64,000 nucleotides of DNA from an uncultured Bifidobacterium sp. (GCF_949292005.1 NZ_CASEXV010000060.1:1-64000); one strand, 5' to 3'; numbered from the stretch's first letter, positions 9,633-20,785 are shown. Made by a program: numbers and translations. The notes: a model not told the origin generated them from the sequence alone.

Positions 9633-10158
9633 CCATGGCAGCCACTCCCTCACCACGTCCCGTGAACCCCATCGCATCGGTTGTGGTGGCGGTCAGGGAG
9701 ACCGGGCATCCCACCGCTTGGGACATGGCGGTCTGAGCCTCCACACGTCTTGGTCCCACCTTCGGTCGGTTCCCGATTATGACTGCGGAGACGGATTCTA
9801 TGCGCAACCCACGGGACGATACCGCGTCAACGCACCGCCTCAATATATCGGATCCCGAAGCCCCCGACCCCAACGATCCCTTGCCCACACCCACAAGAGA
9901 ACCGATGTCACCGATCAACGCCGCCGACAGCACGGCATCGACCACCGCGTGAGCCACCACATCACCATCCGAGTCGCCTTCAAGACCCACACCCGGCCAT
10001 TGCAGACAGGCCAGAGCGCAAGGGCGGTCCGAGCCGCTATCCGCGAAGCGATGCGCATCGAACCCCATTCCTGTGCGGACTCCCCCCGGAGGAAAGGTCC
10101 CGAAATCCTCCTCGGCTCCTCCACTCGACGGGGGCACGCCCGGAGTGGCCCCGGTCAT
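9604..10158 (-). CDS. ispF: 2-C-methyl-D-erythritol 2,4-cyclodiphosphate synthase
   Basis: IspF closes the cyclodiphosphate ring in the MEP route to isoprenoids. Visible are the metal site 'GFDAHRF', 'GDSDGDVVAHAVVDAVL' with the second His, 'GDIGSLVG', and the C-terminal 'TTTDAMGFTGRGEGVAAMA', all standard. The enzyme core begins near residue 27. I placed the start at the ATG at 10158, one base past the carD stop, because the nearest later ATG would cut into the conserved RxGxGFD strand and no GTG lies right before it. The short N-terminal extension is therefore tentative. No ispD lies here, although carD-ispD-ispF is the usual actinobacterial order. Confidence 0.88.
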   Translation of the reverse strand: MTGATPGVPPSSGGAEEDFGTFPPGGVRTGMGFDAHRFADSGSDRPCALACLQWPGVGLEGDSDGDVVAHAVVDAVLSAALIGDIGSLVGVGKGSLGSGASGSDILRRCVDAVSSRGLRIESVSAVIIGNRPKVGPRRVEAQTAMSQAVGCPVSLTATTTDAMGFTGRGEGVAAMATAVVRDMR

Positions 10159-10159
10159 C

Positions 10160-10756
10160 TCACTTCTTCTTGGACTTCGGAGACTGCTTGTCGAGACGCG
10201 CCAAAGTCTGGGACGCGGGCTCCTCGGGGGATTTCGTGTAGTGCCTATCATCCCCAGGCAACGGGTCGGCATACCCCAGATTGACATCAAGAAGGCGCTG
10301 GGTCTCCTCCTCGTCGATGCCTTCGGACAACGCGATTTCGGAGGACAGAATGCTCCGTGCCCTTGTGAGCATACGCTTCTCGCCAGCCGACAAACCATGC
10401 TCATCAACGTCACGTTGGGAGAGGTCACGAACGACCTCGGCGATCTTGTTCACGTCTCCGGTGGCGATCTTCTCGACATTGAGCTTGTATCGGCGGGACC
10501 AGTTCATCTCCTTCTCGACGACGGGAGTGCGAAGAATGTCGAACACCTTGGCGACCTCGGCGGCGCCGACGATATCCCTCACGCCCACCTTGGCGGCATT
10601 GTCGACAGGCACGTTGATGACCAGTCCGTCCGACGACAGAACGGACAACTCCAGATACTCGCGGGTCGTCCCCTTGACCGTACGTTCCGTGATGGCCTCG
10701 ACCCTCGCGGCGCCATGCCTCGGATAGACGACCATGTCTCCGACCTTATACCCCAT
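10160..10756 (-). CDS. carD: CarD family transcriptional regulator
   Basis: CarD binds the RNA polymerase beta subunit and stabilises open promoter complexes, notably at rRNA promoters. The N terminus 'GYKVGDMVVYPRHGAARVEAI' is the RNA polymerase-interacting Tudor-like domain (about residues 1-65). The helical C-terminal domain contains 'EMNWSRRYKLN' with the Trp that contacts the -10 element. The last 35 residues, ending in a Lys-rich tail, extend beyond the usual 160-residue length. It is followed at once by ispF and is divergent from glgB. Confidence 0.95.
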   Translation of the reverse strand: MGYKVGDMVVYPRHGAARVEAITERTVKGTTREYLELSVLSSDGLVINVPVDNAAKVGVRDIVGAAEVAKVFDILRTPVVEKEMNWSRRYKLNVEKIATGDVNKIAEVVRDLSQRDVDEHGLSAGEKRMLTRARSILSSEIALSEGIDEEETQRLLDVNLGYADPLPGDDRHYTKSPEEPASQTLARLDKQSPKSKKK

Positions 10757-10898
10757 GAATCCTCCGTCACAGATAATGAACTCGATTCATTGTGCCATCA
10801 GGTGGGGACCGCCGCCCACAGACGAATGGAATCAGGATACGTAGCGTTTTATCGAGACACAAACCCGATTCACGTCATGTTGGGCCTATGCTGGTGAC

Positions 10899-13184
<2,286 letters not shown>

Positions 13185-13197
13185 AAGGCGGATTCGT

Positions 13198-13941
13198 ATG
13201 CTCAACGCATCGGCACAGGCCCATGCCCCTCGAACGATTCTTGTGGTGGAGGACGAGCCCGATTTGGCCACCGCCATCGCCCAGCGCATCAGCGCCAAAG
13301 GATGGACGGCCCGAGTGGCCTCCGACGGTGCCAGCGCTGTGCGTGCGGCATCGCAGCTCAAGCCTGATCTTGTGATCATGGACATCATGCTTCCCGTCAT
13401 GGATGGAATCGAGGCGACGAAAAGAATCGTGGCGGAGCGGCCCGTTCCCGTGCTTATGCTCACAGCCCGCGACGCCGAGGCCGACAAGGTCCTGGGCCTC
13501 GGCGCGGGAGCGGACGACTATATGACCAAGCCCTTCTCTCCCCGCGAGCTCATAGCCCGGTGCGAGGCGCTGTTCCGCCGCGTGGAGCGTGCAGCCACCA
13601 TCGCGAAGAACATGGAGAACGAGAAGATACTCGACTTCGGCTCGCTTGTCATCGACCCACGTCAACGCATCGTCACACGCGACGGCGAGGAGATCCATCT
13701 GACGCCCACCGAATTCGACCTTCTGGCCACTTTGGCACGGCATCCACGGGCCGTCCTCAAACGCGAGCGCCTTCTTGAGGAGGTCTGGGACTGGCCGGAC
13801 GCATCCGGAACGCGCACTGTCGACTCCCATGTCAAGGCGCTTCGCCACAAGCTGGGATCCGACACGATTCGCACGGCTCACGGCGTGGGGTACGCCTTCG
13901 AACCCCCCGAGGACGGAGACACGCCAGCGGAGACCGTCTGA
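13198..13941 (+). CDS. OmpR/PhoB-family response regulator
   Basis: This is the DNA-binding output of a two-component pair. The receiver domain (about 12-125) has the acidic pocket 'VVEDEPD', the phosphorylated Asp in 'VIMDIMLPVMDG' near residue 62, the Thr/Ser switch in 'MLTARD', and the Lys in 'MTKPFSP'. The winged-helix domain (about 145-235) shows 'LTPTEFDLLATLA', 'SRTVDSHV'-like 'TRTVDSHVKALRHKLG' and 'TAHGVGYAFE', all typical. Its stop codon shares one base with the sensor kinase start. The signal sensed cannot be told from sequence. Confidence 0.93.
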   Translation: MLNASAQAHAPRTILVVEDEPDLATAIAQRISAKGWTARVASDGASAVRAASQLKPDLVIMDIMLPVMDGIEATKRIVAERPVPVLMLTARDAEADKVLGLGAGADDYMTKPFSPRELIARCEALFRRVERAATIAKNMENEKILDFGSLVIDPRQRIVTRDGEEIHLTPTEFDLLATLARHPRAVLKRERLLEEVWDWPDASGTRTVDSHVKALRHKLGSDTIRTAHGVGYAFEPPEDGDTPAETV

Positions 13942-15053
13942 TGCGCAGGCATCCACGTCTGCCGACACGTCTGTCACCACGTCCATCCTCACAGCACATA
14001 GACTCGGATCGTCCCATCGGTTTTTTCTCCTCACTGAAGATGGAGTTGGGAGCGATCATCGTGATCTCCACGACCATCGCTTTCATCATGGCCTGGTTCC
14101 TGCTCAAAGTCGGGTGGAGCGGCTGGATTGCCATGCCGCTGACGCTTGCCGTCTCATTGGGCATCGCCTACGTCTTCTCACGAGGATTGACCGTTCCGTT
14201 GCGTCAGATGCGCGACGCCGCGGAGGCCATGGCGGACGGGGACTACAGCGTCCGGGTGCGAACGGGCGCGACGAGCAATGACGAAGTCGGGCAGCTGGCG
14301 CGATCCTTTAACGACATGGCGGAGGAGCTTCAACACGCCGATCAGATGCGGGCCGACATGGTCGCGAACGTCAGCCATGAGCTCCGCACCCCGGTATCTG
14401 CTCTTCAGGCCATGTTGGAGAATCTCGCCGACGGCGTGGTCGACCCCACCCCAGCCACACTCGACAGCATTCTCAATCAGACGCATCGACTTTCCGATCT
14501 GATCGCCTTCCTTCTCGACCTGTCTCGAATGGAGGCGGGGGCGGCCAGTCTGGAGATCGAGCGCTTCAACATGGCGGATTTCATCGACGACACCATAGAG
14601 CCGTTGGAAATTGCCGATTCCGGACATGCCCACATCATCAAGCGACAGATCCCCGACGATCTCACGATGGAGGGTGATCAGGATCGCCTCCGGCAGTTGT
14701 TCACCAACATCATCGCGAACGCGCTCAAGCATTCCCCCGACGGCTCCACCGTCCTGATCACCGTGCGAGAGGACGACTCCACCGGAAACATCGTCACCAA
14801 TGTCGTGAACTACGGATCACAGATTCCGGTCGAGGCACGCTCCGACATATTCCGCCGCTTCGTGAAAGGCCGGGGCGCACCCGGAACCGAGTCCGGTGGA
14901 ACCGGTCTGGGACTGTCCATCGCCCGGTGGGCGGCCCAGCTCCATGGAGGAACCGTCAGAGTCGTCGACGACCCCCGCGGCGCCGACTTCGAAATCAGCC
15001 TCCCCCGCCTGCACACCTCGACCGGACGCGATCGGGACGACGAGGTGGACTGA
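13941..15053 (+). CDS. Membrane sensor histidine kinase (HAMP-HisKA-HATPase)
   Basis: This 370-residue kinase is the partner of the regulator just before it; the two genes overlap by one base (TGATG). Two hydrophobic segments at about 34-56 and 60-78 are nearly adjacent, so there is almost no extracellular sensor loop. The signal is probably felt in the membrane or by another protein. A HAMP domain follows, then the H-box 'NVSHELRTPVSA' near residue 149, the N-box 'IANALKHSP' near residue 258, and the ATP-lid glycines 'GGTGLGLSIA' near residue 317. Its short sensor part resembles intramembrane-sensing kinases. Confidence 0.92.
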   Translation: MRRHPRLPTRLSPRPSSQHIDSDRPIGFFSSLKMELGAIIVISTTIAFIMAWFLLKVGWSGWIAMPLTLAVSLGIAYVFSRGLTVPLRQMRDAAEAMADGDYSVRVRTGATSNDEVGQLARSFNDMAEELQHADQMRADMVANVSHELRTPVSALQAMLENLADGVVDPTPATLDSILNQTHRLSDLIAFLLDLSRMEAGAASLEIERFNMADFIDDTIEPLEIADSGHAHIIKRQIPDDLTMEGDQDRLRQLFTNIIANALKHSPDGSTVLITVREDDSTGNIVTNVVNYGSQIPVEARSDIFRRFVKGRGAPGTESGGTGLGLSIARWAAQLHGGTVRVVDDPRGADFEISLPRLHTSTGRDRDDEVD

Positions 15054-15120
15054 GCCCGGGCCGTCCTCGCGCCCAACCACATGGCGGTCTGCGTGTCGTC
15101 GTCAGGTCCCCCTTCCTCCA

Positions 15121-15141
15121 TATAATCGAACATATGTTCGA
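15121..15141 (+). promoter_or_regulatory. LexA (SOS) box abutting the umuDC -10 element
   Basis: TCGAACATATGTTCGA (15126-15141) is a perfect 16-base palindrome and contains the exact Gram-positive/actinobacterial LexA consensus CGAAC-N4-GTTCG. It directly follows a perfect TATAAT (15121-15126) and sits about 22 bases before the umuD start. A further GTTC (15144-15147) follows. Confidence 0.9.
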
Positions 15142-15162
15142 ATGTTCATGAAGAGGAGAAGA

Positions 15163-15690
15163 ATGATTCAGACACGCCACCATGCCACTCCATCCGTCCG
15201 ACCGCACGCGGAAGCATGCTCGACTGAGCGTCACGCCGCCTGCCGGGTGGTTCTTCCCGCGCGCCGCGTGACGGCACACGGCCCCCGTCTTAGCGCCGCC
15301 CTTGAATCCGTCCACGCGGGTTTCCCCTCAGTGGCACAGGACTATATGGTCGCCGATTTCAGTCTTGATGACCATGTCATTCCCCACCCCGAGACGACCT
15401 TCATCGTCAGCGTCACGGGAGATTCCATGCAGGACGCGGGAATCTGGGATGGAGACCTGCTCATAGTCGATCGGGGACTGGATCCCGAGTCCGGTGATGT
15501 GGTCATCGCCGCGCTCGATGGCGAGCTCACTGTCAAAAGACTTCTCGTCAACGGCGGCGGTGTCCTCCTGCACCCCGAAAATCCGTTGTATGACGACATC
15601 ATCGTCGGTGAGCCACAGGACCTCGTCATCTGGGGTGTGGTTACAGGAAGCTACCACCATCTTCTGCCGTCCGGAAGCACAGGGCGATGA
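15163..15690 (+). CDS. umuD: UmuD-like S24 family self-cleaving protein
   Basis: UmuD is cleaved with RecA help after DNA damage to give the active accessory subunit of the UmuC polymerase. In the 175-residue protein, the cleavage site is Ala52-Gly53 in 'VHAGFPS' (Ala-Gly as in LexA rather than Cys-Gly as in E. coli UmuD). The catalytic Ser88 is in 'TGDSMQDAG' and the Lys125 in 'ELTVKRLL'. There is no LexA-type DNA-binding domain; the N-terminal 45 residues are Arg- and His-rich. AGAGGAG precedes the ATG at 15163; an in-frame ATG at 15148 lies upstream. It overlaps umuC by four bases and is controlled by the SOS box. Confidence 0.9.
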   Translation: MIQTRHHATPSVRPHAEACSTERHAACRVVLPARRVTAHGPRLSAALESVHAGFPSVAQDYMVADFSLDDHVIPHPETTFIVSVTGDSMQDAGIWDGDLLIVDRGLDPESGDVVIAALDGELTVKRLLVNGGGVLLHPENPLYDDIIVGEPQDLVIWGVVTGSYHHLLPSGSTGR

Positions 15691-17045
15691 CGACGTCAAT
15701 GGGTGCGTCACAAGGCGGCGGGATTATAGTCCTGGCGGATGCCGACAACTTCTACGCGTCATGCGAGACCGTGTTCGACCCTTTCCTACGCGGTCGGGCT
15801 CTCGTCGTGCTGTCCAACAACGACGGTTGCGTGGTGTCACGATCCTCCGCGGCCAAAAAGCTGGGCATCGCGAACGGAACGCCTTGGTTCCAGCTACGAG
15901 GAGACGCAGAATCGCTCGGCCTGGTGGCGCGTAGCTCCAACTATGAGCTCTATGCCAGCCTCTCCGCCCGCATGATGAGTCTGCTCGCACATCACATTCC
16001 CGAACAGGAGGTGTATTCCATCGATGAATGCTTTCTTCATTCGCACCAAGACGTGAACGGGACGATCAGCTCGGTCCTGGCCATGAGACATGAGATCCTT
16101 CGTGGGCTTGGCATACCGGTGAGCATGGGCATAGCCCCCACGAAAACCCTGGCGAAAATCGCCAACCACTGGGCCAAACGCCATCCGGAACTGGATGGCG
16201 TGGCATCTCTTATGAAGCAGAAGGGGAAATCGCCCCCGGCAGGAACCTGTCCGGTCGACGATCTGCTGGAGGCCACACCCGTCGGGGATGTGTGGGGCAT
16301 CGGTCACAGACTAGTCCCCCATCTCGAAAGCCAGGGAATCCGCACCGCCAAGGATCTGCGCGATGCGGACCCGCTTCTGATCCGACACCGTTATGGAACC
16401 ATCGTTCAGCGCACGGTTCTCGAGCTCCGGGGCACCCCCTGCATCGAAGCCGAATCGGACGCATCCACTGGTCGCAGAACGGGACAGATCCTCTGCTCGC
16501 AGATGTTCTCCCACCCCCTCACCGACCTCGATGACATCAATGAGGCCGTCACCGTCTACGCCCAGCGCGCCGCGACCAGACTACGCCGCCAAAACAGCCT
16601 ATGCTCGCAGATCACGGTGTTCTGCAGAGGCCGGGCACGGTCTCCCGACTCCCAATCCTCCTCGCTGCGTGCGTCCAGAACTTTGCGCGAGCCGACGGAC
16701 AGTCCGCTCGCCATAGCCGCCGCCGCCCGCGACGCTTTGAGGGGAAGGCTCATTCCGGGGCATCCGGCGTACACAAGGGCGGGAGTCATGCTCACCGGCA
16801 TCATAGGAAACACCGCGGAAGAGGTTTTCGACGGGATGGCCCCCATCGACGAAAGATCTCTTCTCGGAGGAGCGCTGGACAGGATATCGGCACGATTCGG
16901 CCCCGACCATATAGGACTGGGACGCTCGGGAATTCGCGGTCACGACACATCCATCAACTCACATCCGGACTGGGCCATGAGACGGTCCATGCTCTCGCCA
17001 CGGGCCACAACCCACTGGAACGAGATGCTCGTCGTGCATGCCTGA
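15687..17045 (+). CDS. umuC: Y-family translesion DNA polymerase V subunit UmuC
   Basis: UmuC is an error-prone polymerase that copies past DNA lesions. The 452-residue protein carries the catalytic 'VLADADNFYASCE' near residue 16, the 'NNDGCVVSRS' finger region near residue 44, and 'YSIDECFL' with the second catalytic pair near residue 112. Helix-hairpin-helix and little-finger regions follow ('SMGIAPTKTLAKIAN', 'VWGIG'). It is 30 residues longer than E. coli UmuC. The ATGA overlap with umuD means the pair is translated together. Convergent comF begins 17 bases after its stop. Confidence 0.95.
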   Translation: MTTSMGASQGGGIIVLADADNFYASCETVFDPFLRGRALVVLSNNDGCVVSRSSAAKKLGIANGTPWFQLRGDAESLGLVARSSNYELYASLSARMMSLLAHHIPEQEVYSIDECFLHSHQDVNGTISSVLAMRHEILRGLGIPVSMGIAPTKTLAKIANHWAKRHPELDGVASLMKQKGKSPPAGTCPVDDLLEATPVGDVWGIGHRLVPHLESQGIRTAKDLRDADPLLIRHRYGTIVQRTVLELRGTPCIEAESDASTGRRTGQILCSQMFSHPLTDLDDINEAVTVYAQRAATRLRRQNSLCSQITVFCRGRARSPDSQSSSLRASRTLREPTDSPLAIAAAARDALRGRLIPGHPAYTRAGVMLTGIIGNTAEEVFDGMAPIDERSLLGGALDRISARFGPDHIGLGRSGIRGHDTSINSHPDWAMRRSMLSPRATTHWNEMLVVHA

Positions 17046-17062
17046 CGATGTCGCGAGAACCG

Positions 17063-17812
17063 TCACATCGTATGTCTCCGATCCCGAGACGACGGCGTCC
17101 GAGCCAGAACCAACCCCACCCCCACATCGACCCCCACGGCCTGCAAAGCCCTCACGCACTGCCGCATGGTCTCCCCGGTTGTGATGATGTCATCCATAAG
17201 ACACACCACCGCATGCGCACCCACCTCATCACGCAAGACCGATCCGCATGCCTCATCAACCGCCAGCTCGTTCTCGATGCGCCTCACCCGCGACCTCAGT
17301 CCTCTGGACTCGACGGACCGGGTCACCCCACGTCCAAGACGAAGCGCCGGCACCGTCGCGGCATCGACGCCTGCCGCATGGAGAACATCAACAAGCGCGG
17401 CAGACAAGGAGCCCATATGCCAACCACCCCGTCGTCGGATGGATGTGGGAGAGGATGGAACGGGAACAAAAACCACACGACAGCCAGAGCCGCTCGCCAG
17501 ACCCTCATCCGAGGAGGACAACCATCGGATGAAACGCTTCCCCATCGCCCCCGCGAACACGGACTTGCATTCCACGTCCCCATGATCCTTCCATGAGAGA
17601 ATCGCACGCCGGACATCGCCCGTATACTCGGCGCAAAACAGACATGCCGAGGAGGAACGTCCCGGAAGGGCGCGCGAGCCATCGAGCGTGAGCATCCCGG
17701 AGCATGCGGGGCACAGCACCTCATCAGGTCGATCGCAGCCCGCGCAGCCACGAGCGAAAAGCACGTCGCGAATCGCCACGGCCCAATCAAGAAAAGCCTT
17801 CATGCGAGACAC
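17063..17812 (-). CDS. ComF family phosphoribosyltransferase-like protein
   Basis: ComF-family proteins link to DNA uptake in competent bacteria, and many actinobacteria carry one without known competence. The 249-residue protein has an N-terminal zinc ribbon with two CxxC pairs (residues about 20-38, 'CAGC' and 'CPAC') plus a further Cys pair near residue 58. The PRPP-binding loop 'LMDDIITTGETM' is near residue 207. The start may be the GTG at 17812 (GGGA just upstream) or an ATG at 17803. It lies 54 bases after the HAD gene in the same direction. No other competence gene is visible nearby. Confidence 0.88.
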   Translation of the reverse strand: MSRMKAFLDWAVAIRDVLFARGCAGCDRPDEVLCPACSGMLTLDGSRALPGRSSSACLFCAEYTGDVRRAILSWKDHGDVECKSVFAGAMGKRFIRWLSSSDEGLASGSGCRVVFVPVPSSPTSIRRRGGWHMGSLSAALVDVLHAAGVDAATVPALRLGRGVTRSVESRGLRSRVRRIENELAVDEACGSVLRDEVGAHAVVCLMDDIITTGETMRQCVRALQAVGVDVGVGLVLARTPSSRDRRHTM

Positions 17813-17866
17813 AATCCCATATCGACGGTCCGGAAGCGCGAACAGTGCGCGATGTGGACGAACCCG

Positions 17867-18721
17867 TCATGCCCTCGGCTCACGCGCACGGGAAATCAGC
17901 GCGCGAGAAGATATGATTCGTAACAGATCGTCGCACACGCCCAATGTCCGCTCCGGCCCCGAGACCCGTATCGCGAAGGCCCCCGCGACCGCGACAGGAT
18001 AATCATTCCCATCCGGATCCATGCGGTCCCCCACGAAGACGATGTCCTCCACGGCGATTCCGCACAAATCCGCAAGACGGCGAATCGCATAGGCCTTGTC
18101 GATCCCCCTCGCCGACACGTCCACACTGGTGGACCCCCCGGAGCGAACCTCCAAATGGGGAAGATCGCGGGCCACGGCATCGGCGAGCCGGTTCTTCCGT
18201 GAGTTGTCGGGGTCCCATGAATCCTTGAACTCGGTCGGCGCGTGCTGTCCCAACGCCGAGAACGTTATCTGGCTTCCCCTGTCCTCGATGCGTTCTCCCC
18301 ACACACAGGGCTCCCATACGCCCTGCTCCTTGGCATGCCTCGTCAATGACTCGATGGCCGCCGCGCGGTCCTCGGAACTCAGATCATAAGAATACCGGCA
18401 TGACCACCGCCGGCCATCCCATCCATAGCATCGTGTCCCGCTCGTCGGCATAAGAACCATGGACGAGCGCACGGCCGACGGAGGAAGAACATCAAGGATC
18501 TGGCTGGCTACAAGGGAGAAGCTGCCACCTGTGACCACGGCGACCGTGGTCGCCTGTGAGAGCAGCGCCAGACGTTGAGCCATCCGTGGCTCCATTGGCT
18601 TCTTCGATCGCGCAAGCGTGTTGTCCAGATCGAATCCGACGGCTCCGATGACGCAGGGACAGCGGCCCGATGACAACACATCGGGATCATGCACAACTAC
18701 CATGCCTCCGCACCCCCTCAT
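17867..18721 (-). CDS. HAD-IIB family hydrolase resembling phosphomannomutase
   Basis: This is a cytoplasmic HAD-fold enzyme. It has the nucleophile motif 'FDLDNTLA' near residue 28, 'TGGSF' near residue 65, and the late acidic loop 'FVGDRMDPDGNDYP' near residue 233. The stretch 'ERIEDRGSQITFSALGQ' and 'DVSARGIDKAYAI' resemble the substrate cap and following segment of eukaryotic-type alpha-phosphomannomutases more than Cof-type phosphatases. A mannose-1-phosphate role would fit the nearby glycosyltransferase locus. I chose the ATG at 18721 because GAGGGA lies six bases ahead; GTG at 18727 and ATG at 18703 are alternatives. Mutase versus phosphatase activity is undecided. Confidence 0.8.
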   Translation of the reverse strand: MRGCGGMVVVHDPDVLSSGRCPCVIGAVGFDLDNTLARSKKPMEPRMAQRLALLSQATTVAVVTGGSFSLVASQILDVLPPSAVRSSMVLMPTSGTRCYGWDGRRWSCRYSYDLSSEDRAAAIESLTRHAKEQGVWEPCVWGERIEDRGSQITFSALGQHAPTEFKDSWDPDNSRKNRLADAVARDLPHLEVRSGGSTSVDVSARGIDKAYAIRRLADLCGIAVEDIVFVGDRMDPDGNDYPVAVAGAFAIRVSGPERTLGVCDDLLRIISSRALISRAREPRA

Positions 18722-18768
18722 CCGCACTCCCTCATAACAACATTGTGCCTATGGTATCGCGCGGGGAC

Positions 18769-19224
18769 ATGCCAGCGCCTATTGTGGAAGTCATGCGCAC
18801 ATCTCCACCGTGGGAATCCCCGGTCTACAGGAACAGACATGGACGGGGGATCAGAACGCCCATGTTTGGAGCGAGACTTCCACGCTACCGAACACGATCG
18901 GGCATGTTCGACGACATGACGGCCGCTCAGATCAGACGGTTGCATGACGCATGGCCGAATCTTGTCGCCGACATCCAGTTCGCCGTGGAGGATGTCCCGC
19001 CATCGGCTCCGGCTCCATGGGAGGACCAACCCGACCCCCTTTCGCAGGGTTTCGCCGCCGGACGCGGAATTCCCGCCCGAATCGTGCTCTACCGCCTTCC
19101 CATACAGACGCGTTGCCGCACAAGGATGGAGCTGCAACTGGCCATCCGAGATGAGCTTGTGTCACGGCTTGCCAACCTGTCAGGACGGCGCCCGGAGGAG
19201 ATAGACCCCGATTGGGGACTGTGA
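18769..19224 (+). CDS. Zincin-like metallopeptidase family protein lacking the HExxH motif
   Basis: The protein (151 residues from the ATG at 18769) aligns by eye with the small actinobacterial metallopeptidase family: an acidic 'FAVEDVP' strand, a middle 'PARIVLYRLPI' strand (family: LPDRITIYRGPI) and a helix that should hold HEIxHxFG. Here that helix reads 'ELVSRLANLSG', so both His and the Glu are replaced by Ser, Asn and Arg. It is therefore unlikely to be a zinc protease and may be a binding protein. Family members usually sit near a phosphomannomutase and a GT2/DUF5719 pair, as here. The start is uncertain; TATGGT at 18749 could be a -10. Confidence 0.65.
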   Translation: MPAPIVEVMRTSPPWESPVYRNRHGRGIRTPMFGARLPRYRTRSGMFDDMTAAQIRRLHDAWPNLVADIQFAVEDVPPSAPAPWEDQPDPLSQGFAAGRGIPARIVLYRLPIQTRCRTRMELQLAIRDELVSRLANLSGRRPEEIDPDWGL

Positions 19225-19279
19225 GGCGCATATCCTCAAAGATGGTGGAGCCATGCCGATGTCGGGAAAGACCACGATG

Positions 19280-20785
19280 TCAGCGGACTATGGAACGATC
19301 CTCATACGTGCGGACGATCATCTTCGTGGGTTCCAGCGGAGTCGAACGTAGATAGGCAACCGCCGTCGTTCCGGAGGACGTTGTGGAGCTTGACACCCTG
19401 ACACCCCATGACAGTTCGGACGAGGACGACACGATGACCGCGGCGGCCGAGGGGAAATCCGAGAGCGACACGGACCGCACGCCCATGGAATCAAGCGTCA
19501 CTTTCCGCGAACCGATTACCGACCCTGCGGGGTTGACCACGATGACGGTCGCCGTGGCGGCATCATCGGATCCGTTGGCCATCTCAACGCTCCCCGATGT
19601 TCCCTTCGGCAGCGCGACCGCCGCGGAGCGATGGCCCGTGGACGAGGGAAGATAGGCGAAATCGCTCAGCCCATCATCACCCGTCCTAGTTACCACGGAC
19701 TCCGCATACACGGCCGAACTCGACGACACCTCGATCGCATAGGCATTGGCAGGCGCGGTGCCGGCATCAAGGGATGTCACCTTTCCCGATGTCAACGAGA
19801 CTTTCTTGATCTCCTTTTTCCCGGATCGGGTCAGCCACGATGCCGTCACGGTGACGGGGGACCTTGAGAACAACAGCAGATCGACCGAGTCGCCGGAGGA
19901 CACGCCAGGAATCACGCTCCTGCGGGACGATCCCTCCACGGCGGTGGAGAAATCGGAGCCCCTACTTTCCAGACCACTCATGGAGACGCTCTGCACAACG
20001 GCCGCGACGGGCGTCGCGGTGCTCGACAACGTAAGGAAAAGAGCCTTGTGATCAGGAGCCGCAGCCGACAGATCAACTGTTTTCTCGCTTCCAGCCGGCA
20101 CCGTGACCGTGCCTCCCGTGGACAGGACTATTGCATCGCCGCTTTCCGCCCCATGTGCCGAGATGGTCACCGATGTCGACGTCGATGAATAGTTCGCGAG
20201 GACAAGCTGCTGCGTCGTTCCCACGGATGTACCGGAGATGAACAGCGATTGCTTCATGGATCCGGATACGCAGGTGGACGCAGACGCGCCGCGAAGATCT
20301 CCGGTGGTCGCGGTGGAGACGATGGATCCGACCACGCCCGTCCCACGGTTCACGTCAAGCGCCTGGCCCGAAATCAGAGACGACCGTCCCTTGCTTCCCA
20401 TATCCAGCAGCGATGCGGCCTGGGAATCGGACAGGGACGGAATATCCACGCTCGACGAGGTCCCGTCTATTCCCGTCACGGATGCCCGATACACCGATCC
20501 GGCCGCCATAACACGCGCGGACGATGACAGATTCCCCTCAGATGTCTGGAATTCCTTGTCCCCATAGGATCCCTCATCCGCCAAGGACATCCGGGCCGGG
20601 CAGTACATCTCCATCTGCGAGGCACCCACGGTCTGGGAGAGGCCGGATTGCCCTTGTACGTCATCAACAAGCGATGTTGCCGGCGCATACAGCGACGCGG
20701 CCACGACGAAAGCCACAATCATCACGACCGTGGCCGTCGCGGCGATGACTCGCCAAATCATGGAACTCCGGGAACGCATGCTCAC
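19280..20785 (-). CDS. DUF5719 family secreted or membrane-anchored protein
   Basis: This 501-residue protein has an N-terminal membrane anchor (about residues 10-32) followed by a long Ser/Thr/Val/Ala-rich extracytoplasmic part made of repeated beta-strand patterns. Such proteins follow the giant GT2 gene in many actinobacteria and are of unknown function; an adhesion or envelope-assembly role is only inferred. The GTG start at 20785 overlaps the GT2 stop (GTGA) and has AAAGGAG five bases upstream, which fixes the start and shows translational coupling. It converges with the zincin-like gene. Confidence 0.75.
   Translation of the reverse strand: MSMRSRSSMIWRVIAATATVVMIVAFVVAASLYAPATSLVDDVQGQSGLSQTVGASQMEMYCPARMSLADEGSYGDKEFQTSEGNLSSSARVMAAGSVYRASVTGIDGTSSSVDIPSLSDSQAASLLDMGSKGRSSLISGQALDVNRGTGVVGSIVSTATTGDLRGASASTCVSGSMKQSLFISGTSVGTTQQLVLANYSSTSTSVTISAHGAESGDAIVLSTGGTVTVPAGSEKTVDLSAAAPDHKALFLTLSSTATPVAAVVQSVSMSGLESRGSDFSTAVEGSSRRSVIPGVSSGDSVDLLLFSRSPVTVTASWLTRSGKKEIKKVSLTSGKVTSLDAGTAPANAYAIEVSSSSAVYAESVVTRTGDDGLSDFAYLPSSTGHRSAAVALPKGTSGSVEMANGSDDAATATVIVVNPAGSVIGSRKVTLDSMGVRSVSLSDFPSAAAVIVSSSSELSWGVRVSSSTTSSGTTAVAYLRSTPLEPTKMIVRTYEDRSIVR

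Noticed and set aside
17063..17812. A competence operon
   Set aside because: ComF-like proteins occur alone in many bacteria, and no comE or other uptake gene is near.
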